This document shows, in pieces, positions 34,201-43,788 of a stretch of 64,000 nt of DNA. The notes under the pieces were generated by a model that did no database searches, was not told where the DNA came from, and saw only the letters and a list, made by a program, of their open reading frames with translations. The DNA is taken from positions 620,001 through 684,000 of the forward strand of contig NZ_JAMXOF010000002.1 of the NCBI RefSeq assembly GCF_024055595.1, written 5' to 3'. This DNA is from Mucilaginibacter aurantiaciroseus. GTDB taxonomy: Bacteria > Bacteroidota > Bacteroidia > Sphingobacteriales > Sphingobacteriaceae. The translations under genes and the position numbers were made by a program. Numbering within the stretch: the first letter of the stretch is position 1; every line of letters begins with the position of its first letter.

Positions 34201-34610
34201 CAAATCGTTTACGTACAGAAATTCAGGAAGAAGAATTAGAGGATCAGGAAGTGATCGTGGAAGAAAAGCCTGTAAAGAAGGAACTTCCGGATAACTTTTT
34301 TACCCAATTCTTAAGAAATGGGGTCATCACTACAGATGATGCAACCAGCGCTTTGCCCTTTATTTTCTTCGTGGCTTTTTTGGGTATGCTATACATTGGC
34401 AACAGGCATCTGTCAGAAAACAACATCCGCGATATTGATAAAATAAGCAAAGCGGTAAAAGAACTTAGCTGGGAATACAAAAGTACCAAAGCCGACCTGG
34501 CTTTTAAAAGCACATTAACCGAAGTTGCCAAGCGCGCCGATACTTTGGGCATCAAAGAATCGACCGTGCCGCCACAAAAAATAACTGTAAAGGAGGACGT
34601 ACAGGAATGA
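34197..34610 (+). CDS. ftsL: FtsL-like cell-division protein
   Basis: A 137-residue bitopic protein. The acidic cytoplasmic N-terminus is about 50 residues, one membrane helix follows (ALPFIFFVAFLGMLYIGNRH, about 50-69), and then a periplasmic heptad-like region with DIDKISKAVKELSWEYKSTK. Sequence is weakly conserved, but position between rsmH and ftsI, size and topology match FtsL of Bacteroidota. It would join the FtsQLB-type regulatory complex that activates FtsWI. ATGA overlaps on both sides. Confidence 0.8.
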   Translation: MTNRLRTEIQEEELEDQEVIVEEKPVKKELPDNFFTQFLRNGVITTDDATSALPFIFFVAFLGMLYIGNRHLSENNIRDIDKISKAVKELSWEYKSTKADLAFKSTLTEVAKRADTLGIKESTVPPQKITVKEDVQE

Positions 34611-36697
34611 GTATCAGAACCAACATACTGGTTAGGGTTTACCTTGCATTTGGGTTGATTCTGCTTTTTGCGGGAGCTGTGGTATTTCAACTTTGCCGCG
34701 TGCAATTTGTGCAGGGTAAAAAATGGCAGGCCATGTCAAAGGCGCAGTCTACCCGCTATAAAAACATCGAGGCAACAAGGGGTAATATCTTCGCTAACGA
34801 TGGCAGCCTGCTGGCAACATCGGTACCCGAGTATGAATTGCACATGGATATGCTTGCCGGCGGTATCGAAAATGATAAGATCTTTAACGAGAAGATAGAT
34901 TCATTGTCGATGAAGCTATCGAGCTATTTTGGCGATAAATCGGCCCGTGAATACACGAGGATATTCCGCGATGCACGCAAGGATAGCTCGCGTTACCAGC
35001 TGGTTAGGCGCAAAGTTACCTACCACCAATTGAAAGACATCCGTAAGTTCCCGATCTTTAATTTGGGTAAATACAAAGGTGGGTTGATCGTTGTTTCGCA
35101 GAACAGGCGCATTTTCCCGTTCCGCTTTCTGGCGGAGCGTACCATTGGCTATAAAAACGCGAACGTAAAAAACGGTGTTGGCCTTGAAGGTGCTTACGCT
35201 GATTACATTAACGGCGAAAGCGGCAAACGCCTTGAACGCCGTATGGCAGGTGGTGTTTGGATGCCTATTAATGATGATGACGAGGTTGCGCCAAAAGAGG
35301 GCGCGGATATTATATCGACTATTGATGTAAACATGCAGGACTATGTGCAAAACGCGCTGGAAAAGCAATTGATCATAACCAAAGCCGACCACGGTACCGC
35401 CATTTTAATGGAAGTAGCCACCGGCGAAGTAAGGGCTGTTGCCAACTATACCCGCATGCCCGATAATAGCTTTAAAGAGAAATTTAATTACGCCATTGCG
35501 GGTAACCAGGATCCGGGTTCTACCTTCAAACTGGCATCATATATGGCGCTGCTTGAAGATCATAAGGTAGATACCGGCACAATGGTTAATACCGGTGAGT
35601 ATCCTATTCCTGGGCATACCATAACAGATTCGCATGGTAGCATTGGCCGTGTATCTGTAAAAAAAGCTTTCGAGAAGTCATCAAACGCTGCCGTTGCTTA
35701 CCTGGTGAATACCAACTATAAAAATGATCAGTCGAAATTTACAGACCACCTGTACGATTGGCACCTGAACGAGAAAATGGGCTTACAGATCCCGGGCGAA
35801 GCACAACCTGTTGTTAAAAACCCCAATAACCGCAGCTGGAACAAAAACATGACCCTGCCGCAAATGGCTTACGGGTATGAGATGCAGCTTACGCCATTAA
35901 AAATGTTAAGCCTTTATAATGCCGTTGCAAATAATGGCAAAATGGTAAGCCCGGTTTTTGTAAAAGAGATCAGGAGATTAGGCAACACGGTAGAACGCTT
36001 CCAAACCAGGGTGTTAAATAACAAGATCTGTTCTGACGTTACCCTGAAAAAAATCCAGGAAATGCTGGAAGGTGTTGTGATTGAAGGCAGCGGCCGCGAA
36101 TACGTTTATAACCCGTTATATAAAATAGCCGGTAAAACGGGTACTGCGCAGGTTGCCGATGCTAACAAAGGGTACAAGGCTAAAAAGCAATATCAGTCGT
36201 CGTTTTGCGGGTACTTCCCGGCCGATCATCCAAAATATTCGCTGATTGTGGTTGTAAACGATCCTAAGAACGGGTACTATGCGGCATCGGTTGCAGGCCC
36301 TGCTTTTAGGGAGATTGCAGATAAGGTTTACGCCGGCGATATGGACCTTAACCAGGCACCCGCGCATTTAATTGGCAATACCACGCTGCCTAAATTTAAA
36401 CAAGGTAACCTAAAGGCATTGAAAAAGGTGTACGCAAGGTTGGGTGTAAAACCATTGTATGCATCGGCTACGCCAAGCGGTATAGATACCAGCAGCGGCA
36501 TAGCATCAGAAGATAATAAATATAAAACAGGCACGGTGCCAAACGTTACCGGCATGGGTTTAAGCGATGCGCTTTACGCCCTGGGTAACGCAGGTTATAA
36601 GGTGGCGGTAAAAGGTAGCGGCGCGGTTAGCACACAATCGGTAACCGGTGGCAGTATCATACCTAAAGGTTCAAAAATAACGATAGAACTGCAATGA
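34607..36697 (+). CDS. ftsI: Septal peptidoglycan transpeptidase FtsI/PBP3 with PASTA domain
   Basis: A 696-residue class B penicillin-binding protein: N-terminal membrane anchor (residues about 10-32), PBP dimer domain, and transpeptidase domain. The latter has DPGSTFKLA (catalytic S-x-x-K, about 303-311), KSSNAAVAYL (S-x-N) and AGKTGTAQ (K-T-G). A C-terminal PASTA domain starts at about residue 642 (TVPNVTGMGLSDALYALGNA). The PASTA tail makes it SpoVD/PBP2x-like, which is usual in this phylum. It crosslinks septal peptidoglycan with FtsW. Confidence 0.95.
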   Translation: MSIRTNILVRVYLAFGLILLFAGAVVFQLCRVQFVQGKKWQAMSKAQSTRYKNIEATRGNIFANDGSLLATSVPEYELHMDMLAGGIENDKIFNEKIDSLSMKLSSYFGDKSAREYTRIFRDARKDSSRYQLVRRKVTYHQLKDIRKFPIFNLGKYKGGLIVVSQNRRIFPFRFLAERTIGYKNANVKNGVGLEGAYADYINGESGKRLERRMAGGVWMPINDDDEVAPKEGADIISTIDVNMQDYVQNALEKQLIITKADHGTAILMEVATGEVRAVANYTRMPDNSFKEKFNYAIAGNQDPGSTFKLASYMALLEDHKVDTGTMVNTGEYPIPGHTITDSHGSIGRVSVKKAFEKSSNAAVAYLVNTNYKNDQSKFTDHLYDWHLNEKMGLQIPGEAQPVVKNPNNRSWNKNMTLPQMAYGYEMQLTPLKMLSLYNAVANNGKMVSPVFVKEIRRLGNTVERFQTRVLNNKICSDVTLKKIQEMLEGVVIEGSGREYVYNPLYKIAGKTGTAQVADANKGYKAKKQYQSSFCGYFPADHPKYSLIVVVNDPKNGYYAASVAGPAFREIADKVYAGDMDLNQAPAHLIGNTTLPKFKQGNLKALKKVYARLGVKPLYASATPSGIDTSSGIASEDNKYKTGTVPNVTGMGLSDALYALGNAGYKVAVKGSGAVSTQSVTGGSIIPKGSKITIELQ

Positions 36698-38154
36698 GAT
36701 ATTTAAGCGACATAATTGAGGGTGTAGCATTTACCGAATTACAGGGTAGTGCCGATGTAGAGATCTCTGCCATCGTATTTGATTCGCGCCAGGTAACGCC
36801 GGGTTGCATGTTCGTGGCCGTTAAAGGCACTGCTGTGGATGGGCACGATTATATTGACCAGGCTATTAAAGATGGCGCTATAGTTGTTATTTGCGAAGAA
36901 TTGCCTGCACATACCGCAACCGAGGTGGACTTTTTAATGGTGGCCGATTCATCGAAAGCATTGGCAACTATCGCCGCAAACTTTTATGAGAACCCATCAT
37001 CAAACTTAAAACTGGTTGGGGTTACCGGCACCAACGGTAAAACAACAATCGCTACGCTTTTATACAAGCTGTTTATTGATATGGGCTACAAATGCGGCCT
37101 GCTATCAACGGTAGAAAACCAGGTGAACGGCCGCATCATTCCATCAACCCATACTACGCCCGATCCGGTTGCTTTAAATAAGTTACTGAGTGACATGGTA
37201 GACGAGGGCTGCGATTACTGCTTTATGGAAGTAAGCTCGCACGCTATCTCGCAGCACCGTATAGAAGGTTTGACTTTCTCGGGAGGCATATTTTCAAACC
37301 TGACGCATGACCATTTAGACTATCATAAAACGTTCGATTTATACCTGAAAGCCAAGAAGACATTTTTTGATAATCTGCCAAAAAGCGCTTTCGCTTTAAC
37401 CAATGGCGATGATAAGAATGGTAATGTGATGCTGCAAAATACATCGGCACACAAAAAAACATATGGTCTAAAAAGCATGGCCGATTATAAGGCCCGCATT
37501 ATTGAGAATCAGTTTGGCGGCCTGCTGCTAAATATTGATGGCGACGAAGTTTGGTTTAAACTGGTAGGCACGTTTAACGCCTATAACTTGTTAGCGGTTT
37601 ATTCGGCTGCCATGTTGTTGGAGCAGGACAGATCTAAAGTTTTAATAAGCCTGAGTAAGCTAACAGGTGCCGAAGGCCGGTTTGAATACATCGTAGCACC
37701 AAACAAGGTGATTGGAATTGTTGATTACGCCCACACGCCTGATGCCGTGCAGAATGTGTTAAGTACTATTCATGACATCCGTAAAGGGAGCGAAAAGGTA
37801 ATAACCGTAATAGGTTGCGGTGGCGACAGGGATAAAACTAAACGCCCAATTATGGCAAAGGTTGCCAGCGAGTGGAGCGACAAGGTGATCCTGACATCAG
37901 ATAACCCCCGCACTGAAGACCCTGCCCGGATCATAAAGGATATGGAAGAAGGTATAGACCCGGCCTTTAAACGCCACACAGTAAGCATTGCCGACAGGCG
38001 CGAGGCGATTAAAACCGCCTGTATGTTCGCGCAACCGGGAGATATTATTTTGCTTGCCGGCAAAGGCCACGAAAAGTACCAGGAAATAAATGGCGTTAAA
38101 AACCATTTCGACGATATGGAAGAGTTGCAGGAACAATTTAAGGAATTGAAGTAA
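36694..38154 (+). CDS. murE: UDP-MurNAc-tripeptide synthetase (meso-DAP adding)
   Basis: A 486-residue Mur ligase. The ATP loop is [14 protein letters not shown] (residues about 109-122), [16 protein letters not shown] is the central-domain motif, and the C-terminal domain has SDNPRTEDP (about 406). The DNPR form is the determinant for meso-diaminopimelate rather than lysine, so the peptidoglycan should be of the DAP type, consistent with dapA at 51.3 kb. ATGA overlap with ftsI. Confidence 0.96.
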   Translation: MRYLSDIIEGVAFTELQGSADVEISAIVFDSRQVTPGCMFVAVKGTAVDGHDYIDQAIKDGAIVVICEELPAHTATEVDFLMVADSSKALATIAANFYENPSSNLKLVGVTGTNGKTTIATLLYKLFIDMGYKCGLLSTVENQVNGRIIPSTHTTPDPVALNKLLSDMVDEGCDYCFMEVSSHAISQHRIEGLTFSGGIFSNLTHDHLDYHKTFDLYLKAKKTFFDNLPKSAFALTNGDDKNGNVMLQNTSAHKKTYGLKSMADYKARIIENQFGGLLLNIDGDEVWFKLVGTFNAYNLLAVYSAAMLLEQDRSKVLISLSKLTGAEGRFEYIVAPNKVIGIVDYAHTPDAVQNVLSTIHDIRKGSEKVITVIGCGGDRDKTKRPIMAKVASEWSDKVILTSDNPRTEDPARIIKDMEEGIDPAFKRHTVSIADRREAIKTACMFAQPGDIILLAGKGHEKYQEINGVKNHFDDMEELQEQFKELK

Positions 38155-38165
38155 AAACAAGGCCA

Positions 38166-39407
38166 ATGTTATATTATTTATTCAATTACCTAAGTAAGAA
38201 TTACAGTATCCCGGGGATAGGTGTGTTTCAGTACATCACGTTCCGGATGGCTATGGCGGTAATTGTATCGTTACTGATAACAACGGTTTATGGCCGAAGG
38301 CTAATTGATTACCTGCGTTTTAAACAGGTAGGCGAAACAGTACGTAACCTGGGCTTAGAAGGCCAGATGCAAAAATCGGGTACGCCTACAATGGGTGGTA
38401 TCATCATTATTTTGGGTATCGTTATCCCGACTTTGTTGTTTGCCAAGCTGGATAATGTTTACATCGTGATGATGCTGGTAACTACCGTTTGGTTGGGTGC
38501 AATAGGCTTTTTGGATGACTATATCAAAGTATTTAAAAAGAACAAGGAAGGCCTTGCGGGCAAGTTTAAAATAACTGGTCAGGTTGGTTTAGCGCTTATT
38601 ATCGGGTGGACAATGTATTTCCATACCAATATTACCATAAGGCAGGAAGTTAAGTTACCGGTTCAGCATGATGTACCGGTAGATTTTCACATGCGTGGCG
38701 ATAAACCTGTGTACACACAGGATATAAAATCGACCAAAACCACCATGCCGTTCTACAAGAACAACGAGTTTGATTACGCCAAAGTACTTAAGTTTTTAGG
38801 AACAGGATACGAGCAATACGCGCTTTTGGTATTTATGCTGTTTGTGATCGTTATCATCACCGCGGTATCAAACGGTGCAAACATTACCGATGGTATTGAT
38901 GGACTGGCAACAGGTACATCGGCCATTATTGGACTAACATTGGCTATACTGGCCTACGTATCCGGTAACACGTTTTTTGCCGATTACCTGAATATTATGT
39001 ACATCCCCAACTCGGGCGAACTGGTAATTTTTGCCGGCGCGTTTGTGGGCGCTTGTGTGGGTTTCCTTTGGTATAACTCGTACCCCGCGCAAGTGTTTAT
39101 GGGCGATACGGGCAGTTTAGCTATTGGCGGTATCATCGCGGTGTTTGCCATTATCATCCGCAAGGAATTATTGGTGCCGGTATTATGTGGTGTGTTTTTG
39201 GTAGAGAACCTATCGGTAATTATGCAGGTTGGCTGGTTTAAATACACCAAAAAGCGTTTTGGCGAAGGCCGCAGGATCTTCCTGATGGCGCCGCTGCACC
39301 ACCACTATCAAAAGAAAGGTTTTCATGAATCCAAGATCGTAACCCGGTTTTGGATCATCTGTATCTTTTTGGCGATAATAACGGTGATAACGCTAAAGTT
39401 GAGGTAG
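38166..39407 (+). CDS. mraY: Phospho-N-acetylmuramoyl-pentapeptide transferase
   Basis: A 413-residue polytopic enzyme that makes lipid I. Motifs: [37 protein letters not shown] block (catalytic Asp pair), [27 protein letters not shown] and [17 protein letters not shown]. It is longer than E. coli MraY (360) because of a loop at about residues 150-200, the usual Bacteroidota form. A 12-bp gap separates it from murE. Confidence 0.96.
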   Translation: MLYYLFNYLSKNYSIPGIGVFQYITFRMAMAVIVSLLITTVYGRRLIDYLRFKQVGETVRNLGLEGQMQKSGTPTMGGIIIILGIVIPTLLFAKLDNVYIVMMLVTTVWLGAIGFLDDYIKVFKKNKEGLAGKFKITGQVGLALIIGWTMYFHTNITIRQEVKLPVQHDVPVDFHMRGDKPVYTQDIKSTKTTMPFYKNNEFDYAKVLKFLGTGYEQYALLVFMLFVIVIITAVSNGANITDGIDGLATGTSAIIGLTLAILAYVSGNTFFADYLNIMYIPNSGELVIFAGAFVGACVGFLWYNSYPAQVFMGDTGSLAIGGIIAVFAIIIRKELLVPVLCGVFLVENLSVIMQVGWFKYTKKRFGEGRRIFLMAPLHHHYQKKGFHESKIVTRFWIICIFLAIITVITLKLR

Positions 39408-39419
39408 ATAATAAAGACG

Positions 39420-39441
39420 TTAAGAATCAAGATACAAGACA
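39420..39441. repeat. Dispersed repeat, copy 1 (mraY-murD gap)
   Basis: A 22-bp sequence beginning TTAAGAATCAAGATACAAGA that recurs with three mismatches at 42414-42435 in the ftsW-murG gap. It occupies the short gap upstream of the murD GTG start. Confidence 0.6.
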
Positions 39442-39451
39442 AAAAAGAATA

Positions 39452-40810
39452 GTGACTGAGAACAAAAATATATCACCCCAAAGGCTTGCCATACTTGGTG
39501 CCGGCGAAAGCGGCGTTGGGGCGGCATACCTTGCCCAGCAGCAGGGGTATGATGTTTTTGTGTCTGATTTTGGGGCTATTGCAGATCATTACAAACAGCA
39601 GCTGCAAGACTGGAACATAAACTTTGAAGAGAACGGACATACCGAGGCGGAGATCTTATCTGCCGCCGAGGTAGTAAAAAGCCCGGGAATACCGGATAAG
39701 GCACCGATAGTGAAGAAGCTGGTGGAAAATAATATCCCGGTAATATCCGAGATAGAGTTTGCCGGCCGCTACACCGATGCTAAAATGATATGCATAACAG
39801 GGTCTAACGGTAAAACAACTACCGCCAGTCTTACTTATCATATCCTAAAAAATGGCGGCTTGAATGTAGGCCTTGCGGGCAACATTGGTAAAAGCTTTGC
39901 CTACCAGGTGGCTACCGAAAAGTATAATTACTACGTGCTGGAGATAAGCAGCTTTATGCTGGATAGCATGTATAAGTTTAGGGCAGATATTGCGGTGTTG
40001 TTGAACATTACGCCAGATCACCTGGACCGTTACGAATACAAACTGGAAAATTACGCCGCATCCAAATTCAGGATAACGCAGAACCAGGGTACTGATGACT
40101 GTTTTATTTACTGCGCGGATGATGCAGAAACAAAAAAATTGTTGGAAGGCAAACTGATATCGGCAAAGCAGCTGCCTTTCTCGATAGAAAAAAAGATTGA
40201 AACGGGAGCATATCTCGACGACGATAACCTAATTATAAACGTACACCAAGCACATTTTCAAATGTCAATAAACGAACTGGCCCTGCAGGGTAAGCACAAC
40301 ATCTACAACTCAATGGCATCTGGTATTGTTGCCAAAGTGCTTGAGCTGCGCAATGAAACGATGAGGGAGAGCATGGGTAACTTCAGGAACATTGAACACA
40401 GATTGGAGTCGATCGGTAAAATATCGGGCATCAGTTTCATCAATGATTCTAAGGCGACCAACGTAAACTCTACGTGGTACGCGCTGGAAAGCATGACCAA
40501 TGATGTGGTTTTGATATTGGGTGGCGTAGACAAAGGCAACGATTACAGCATGCTTAAATCGTTAGTTAAACAAAAAGTAAAAGCCATTGTGTGCCTGGGT
40601 AGGGACAACAAGCGTATCCACGATGCATTTGAAGATGATGTGGAAGTGATCGTAAACACCATGTCGGCAGCAGAGGCAGCACAGGTAGCATACCATCTGG
40701 CAACCAAGGGCGATACCGTATTACTATCACCCGCCTGCGCAAGTTTTGATTTGTTTAAAAATTACGAGGATAGGGGTAAGCAGTTTAAAGACGCTGTTAA
40801 AGAACTATAA
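39452..40810 (+). CDS. murD: UDP-N-acetylmuramoylalanine-D-glutamate ligase
   Basis: A 452-residue Mur ligase starting at GTG 39452 (VTENKNISPQRLAILGAGES). A longer frame from 39350 would run inside mraY and across the dispersed repeat, so it is rejected. The ATP loop is ITGSNGKTTTASL (about residue 112 of the short form), then YVLEISSFML, NITPDHLDRYEYKLENYAASK, FINDSKATNVNSTWYAL and LSPACASFDLFKNYEDRGK. It adds D-Glu to UDP-MurNAc-Ala in the cytosol. Confidence 0.94.
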   Translation: MTENKNISPQRLAILGAGESGVGAAYLAQQQGYDVFVSDFGAIADHYKQQLQDWNINFEENGHTEAEILSAAEVVKSPGIPDKAPIVKKLVENNIPVISEIEFAGRYTDAKMICITGSNGKTTTASLTYHILKNGGLNVGLAGNIGKSFAYQVATEKYNYYVLEISSFMLDSMYKFRADIAVLLNITPDHLDRYEYKLENYAASKFRITQNQGTDDCFIYCADDAETKKLLEGKLISAKQLPFSIEKKIETGAYLDDDNLIINVHQAHFQMSINELALQGKHNIYNSMASGIVAKVLELRNETMRESMGNFRNIEHRLESIGKISGISFINDSKATNVNSTWYALESMTNDVVLILGGVDKGNDYSMLKSLVKQKVKAIVCLGRDNKRIHDAFEDDVEVIVNTMSAAEAAQVAYHLATKGDTVLLSPACASFDLFKNYEDRGKQFKDAVKEL

Positions 40811-40812
40811 AA

Positions 40813-40847
40813 ATGTGCAGATGTGCGAATATGCAGATGTGCGGATG
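40813..40847 (+). repeat. Left inverted repeat of the S23 cassette
   Basis: A 35-bp repeat built from ATGTGCAGAT-like units, 2 bp after the murD stop. It is the inverted counterpart of 41206-41242 with 31 of 35 positions matching by eye. Confidence 0.85.
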
Positions 40848-40859
40848 AAAAGAAAATAA

Positions 40860-41201
40860 ATGAATGAAAAGCCAAATTTAATTGTTGAGTTAACCTTCAA
40901 TTTTTCTTTGAAGATAATAGCCTTTACAGAAGTGCTTGAATCGCAGAAAAATTTTAATCTGGCAAATCAGCTATTTAGAAGCGGTACATCAATAGGAGCA
41001 AATGTAAGAGAAGCACAAGGCGCTGAAAGTAAAGTAGATTTTAGACATAAATGTAAGATAGCATACAAGGAAGCACAGGAAACAGAATATTGGCTAATGC
41101 TTTGTAAACATGTGGAGAATTATCCATTTGAAGAATAACTGGTCGACTATATAAAATCGATAATAAAAGTATTAGGTAAGATAATTTCATCAACACATTA
41201 A
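40860..41201 (+). pseudogene. Four-helix-bundle protein (S23 / 23S rRNA-IVS type), interrupted by an in-frame TAA
   Basis: The first 92 codons encode MNEKPNLIVELTFNFSLKII, then LANQLFRSGTSIGANVREAQ and KIAYKEAQETEYWLML, the diagnostic blocks of the S23/IVP four-helix-bundle family. TAA at 41136-41138 ends it early. The same frame continues for 20 codons (LVDYIKSIIKVLGKIISS), matching the missing fourth helix, to TAA at 41201. Relatives occur as 23S rRNA intervening-sequence ORFs and as Avd accessory proteins of diversity-generating retroelements. No rRNA or reverse transcriptase is nearby; instead the gene sits inside flanking inverted repeats within the dcw cluster. Confidence 0.8.
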
Positions 41202-41205
41202 AAAA

Positions 41206-41242
41206 ATATCTGCACATCTGCACATTCGCATATCTGCACATA
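41206..41242 (-). repeat. Right inverted repeat of the S23 cassette
   Basis: A 37-bp repeat of ATCTGCACAT-like units, ending 10 bp before the ftsW start. Its reverse complement aligns with 40813-40847. Confidence 0.85.
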
Positions 41243-41252
41243 CATTAATCAA

Positions 41253-42398
41253 ATGAATCAGATACTCAGTAATGTAAAAGGGGACCGCTGGATATGGCTA
41301 ATAGTCATACTGCTTTCTGTGCTATCCATACTGGCTGTGTATAGCTCAACAGGTACAATTGCTTATAAACATAACAAGGGTGCAGAATCATACCTGATGA
41401 AGCATATGTTTATGATCATAGGCGGTATTGCGCTGATGTATTTTTCGCATTTGTTAGATTACCGTTATTACGCCGGGATTTCAAAAATATTGATGGTAGT
41501 TACCATCCCGTTATTGGTTTATACACTGGTATTCGGTAGCCATGTGAACGATGCAAGCCGTTGGATAGCTATACCGGGCACAGGCCTTACTTTCCAGACT
41601 TCCGATTTGGCTAAACTGGCTTTGATAACTTATTTGGCTCGTACATTATCGCGTAAGCAGGAAAATATTAAGGACGTTAAAAACTCCTTTGTGCCTATCA
41701 TGGGGTCGGTTTGTGTGGTTTTTATATTGATCGCTTTGGCTAATCTTTCAACAGCTTTGATGCTGTTTGGGGTAAGCATTTTGTTGTTAATTATAGGCCG
41801 TATCAGTATCAAACAAATCTCGATAGTATGCCTTGCAGGGGTATTGTTGTTAACGGGCGTAGTGTTTTTAGGCCCTCGCCGTACAACCTATATTTCGCGT
41901 ATCCACGCGTTTATGCACCCCGAGACAGCCAACCCCGATAAATCGTTCCAGTCCGATCACTCTAAGATAGCTATTGCTACAGGTGGCATATTTGGTAAAG
42001 GCCCGGGTAATAGCACCGAAAGGAATTACCTGCCTCACCCATATTCGGATTTTATTTATTCAACCATTGTTGAAGAATATGGTTTAATAGGTGGGTTTAT
42101 GCTGGTGGGGATCTACCTGTTCCTGCTGTATCGATGTATAAAAATTGTAACCAAAGCGCCAAAAGCCTTTGGGGCGTTGCTGGCGGCAGGGTTAAGCTTT
42201 AGTTTAACCATACAGGCATTCGCAAATATGGCAGTAGCCGTAGGCTTAGGCCCGGTAACCGGGGTGCCGTTGCCGTTAGTAAGTATGGGTGGCACATCCA
42301 TATTATTCACCAGCGTGGCCTTTGGTATCATCCTATCGGTAAGCAGGGATATCGACGAGCCGAAGAAGGTTGTAGTTGGGGAGATAAGTTTAGCTTAG
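41253..42398 (+). CDS. ftsW: Septal peptidoglycan glycosyltransferase FtsW (SEDS family)
   Basis: A 381-residue inner-membrane protein with about ten helices. SEDS signatures are visible: RWIAIPGTGLTFQTSDLAKLALITYLA, the periplasmic loop with HPYSDFIYSTIVEEYGLIG (conserved Asp/Glu), and the C-terminal GLGPVTGVPLPLVSMGGTS. These blocks are given here as overlapping short matches. It polymerises glycan from lipid II at the septum together with FtsI. It is separated from murD by the S23 cassette. Confidence 0.95.
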   Translation: MNQILSNVKGDRWIWLIVILLSVLSILAVYSSTGTIAYKHNKGAESYLMKHMFMIIGGIALMYFSHLLDYRYYAGISKILMVVTIPLLVYTLVFGSHVNDASRWIAIPGTGLTFQTSDLAKLALITYLARTLSRKQENIKDVKNSFVPIMGSVCVVFILIALANLSTALMLFGVSILLLIIGRISIKQISIVCLAGVLLLTGVVFLGPRRTTYISRIHAFMHPETANPDKSFQSDHSKIAIATGGIFGKGPGNSTERNYLPHPYSDFIYSTIVEEYGLIGGFMLVGIYLFLLYRCIKIVTKAPKAFGALLAAGLSFSLTIQAFANMAVAVGLGPVTGVPLPLVSMGGTSILFTSVAFGIILSVSRDIDEPKKVVVGEISLA

Positions 42399-42413
42399 AA
42401 AAGAAGCAAGAAG

Positions 42414-42435
42414 TTAAGAGTCAAGACACAAGAAA
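42414..42435. repeat. Dispersed repeat, copy 2 (ftsW-murG gap)
   Basis: The second copy of the 22-bp unit (starts TTAAGAGTCAAGACACAAGA). The remaining part of the gap has a 12-bp direct repeat, CGGTGAAATCAA, at 42457-42468 and 42479-42490. The second of these contains the murG GTG start codon. Confidence 0.6.
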
Positions 42436-42480
42436 TAAAGTAATATTTCATCTAATCGGTGAAATCAAAAAATAAAACCG

Positions 42481-43590
42481 GTGAAATCAAGTAAAAGAAT
42501 AATCATAAGCGGCGGCGGTACTGGGGGGCATACCTTTCCGGCTATTGCTATTGCCAATGCTTTGAAAAAGCTTGACCCTGATACGGAGATACTATTTGTT
42601 GGCGCCAGCGGCCGTATGGAAATGGAAAAGGTTCCTGCTGCAGGTTATAAAATTATTGGCTTGGATATCCAGGGCATCCAGCGTAAATCGCTTTGGAAAA
42701 ATGTGATGTTCCCCATTAAACTGTTAAGGAGTGTGCGCAGGGCTATCCAGATCATTAAAGATTTTAAGCCCGATGCCGCAGTAGGTGTGGGTGGTTATGC
42801 ATCCGGTCCGTTGTTGTACGCGGCGGCGTTAAGGGGGATTCCAACGCTGATACAGGAGCAAAATTCATACGCCGGTATTACCAACAAATGGTTGGGTGCA
42901 AAGGCAAAAAAGATATGTGTGGCATTTGACGGGATGGAGAAATTCTTCCCATTCGATAAGATCATAAAAACAGGTAATCCAATCCGTAAGGAGTCTGTAA
43001 ATATTGCGGGTAAGCACATGCAGGCGCTGGAGCTTTACAAGCTTTCATCGTTCAAAAAAACAATATTGATAACCGGGGGCAGCCTTGGCGCGCGTACATT
43101 GAATAATAGCATATTGGCCGGCATCGATAAAATAATCGCTGCCGATGTGCAGGTGATCTGGCAAACGGGTAAGTTCTATTATAAAACCATAATTGAGCAA
43201 TTAGGGGCGGATAAGCACCCGGATATTTGCGTGGTGGAGTTCCTGAACCGTATGGACCTGGCCTATGCCGCTGCAGATGTAATTATATCAAGAGCAGGCG
43301 CGGGTACCATAGCCGAGCTTTGCGTGATCAAAAAGCCGGTGATACTGGTGCCGTCGCCAAACGTGGCCGAAGACCACCAAACCAAGAACGCGCTGGCATT
43401 GGTAGAAGAAAATGCCGCCGTATTTGTGGCCGACCGCGATGCTGAAGCAAAATTGATTGATAAAGTGCTTGCACTTTTAAATGATAAAGAACTGCAAAAA
43501 ATATTAAGCAATAATATTGGTAAACTGGCATTGCCCGAGGCTGATGAAGTTATTGCGAAAGAGGTTATCCAAATAACAAACAACAATTAA
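42481..43590 (+). CDS. murG: UDP-GlcNAc:lipid I N-acetylglucosaminyltransferase
   Basis: A 369-residue GT28 enzyme that makes lipid II at the inner face of the membrane. The N-terminal loop is ISGGGTGGHTFPAIAIA (about residues 8-24), VGVGGYASGPLLYAA and QEQNSYAGITNKWL follow, and the C-terminal domain has GGSLGARTLN and SRAGAGTIAELCVIKKPVIL. The start is GTG at 42481, placing the first glycine loop at the usual distance. The GTG lies within a short direct repeat. A terminator follows the gene. Confidence 0.95.
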   Translation: MKSSKRIIISGGGTGGHTFPAIAIANALKKLDPDTEILFVGASGRMEMEKVPAAGYKIIGLDIQGIQRKSLWKNVMFPIKLLRSVRRAIQIIKDFKPDAAVGVGGYASGPLLYAAALRGIPTLIQEQNSYAGITNKWLGAKAKKICVAFDGMEKFFPFDKIIKTGNPIRKESVNIAGKHMQALELYKLSSFKKTILITGGSLGARTLNNSILAGIDKIIAADVQVIWQTGKFYYKTIIEQLGADKHPDICVVEFLNRMDLAYAAADVIISRAGAGTIAELCVIKKPVILVPSPNVAEDHQTKNALALVEENAAVFVADRDAEAKLIDKVLALLNDKELQKILSNNIGKLALPEADEVIAKEVIQITNNN

Positions 43591-43591
43591 T

Positions 43592-43622
43592 AAAAGCCCC
43601 TGCCTTTGGGCAGGGGGCTTTT
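43592..43622 (+). terminator. Terminator after murG
   Basis: A G+C-rich stem (AAAAGCCCCTGCC at 43592-43604 against GGCAGGGGGCTTTT at 43609-43622, one bulged base) with a short loop and T-rich 3' side. It splits the dcw cluster between murG and murC. Confidence 0.8.
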
Positions 43623-43643
43623 AAGTGATTAGTTAATTGGTGG

Positions 43644-43659
43644 CCCGATAGCTATCGGG
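43644..43659. repeat. 16-bp perfect palindrome in the murG-murC gap
   Basis: CCCGATAGCTATCGGG, perfectly self-complementary and flanked by G and A. The 198-bp gap holds no gene; besides the terminator and this palindrome it is AT-rich leader sequence for murC. Confidence 0.75.
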
Positions 43660-43788
43660 AAAGAAAGTAGTTAAAGATTGAATAGAGAGAATTATTAAGA
43701 ATAACAAATAGATAAAACAAACCGCGTTGAAAGATAAAGTGTGCAGTGAAAACCACTTACCACTTAACCTACTCAACCACTCACCAAT

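Noticed and set aside
39350..39451. An upstream extension of murD starting inside mraY
   Set aside because: The extra 34 residues overlap mraY in another frame and cross a dispersed repeat; the GTG at 39452 gives the normal MurD length.
40860..41201. Diversity-generating retroelement, suggested by the Avd-like four-helix protein
   Set aside because: No reverse transcriptase and no template/variable repeat pair are visible nearby.
40813..41242. The TGTGCAGAT repeats as a CRISPR array
   Set aside because: Units are contiguous with no spacers, and the two blocks are inverted around a gene.
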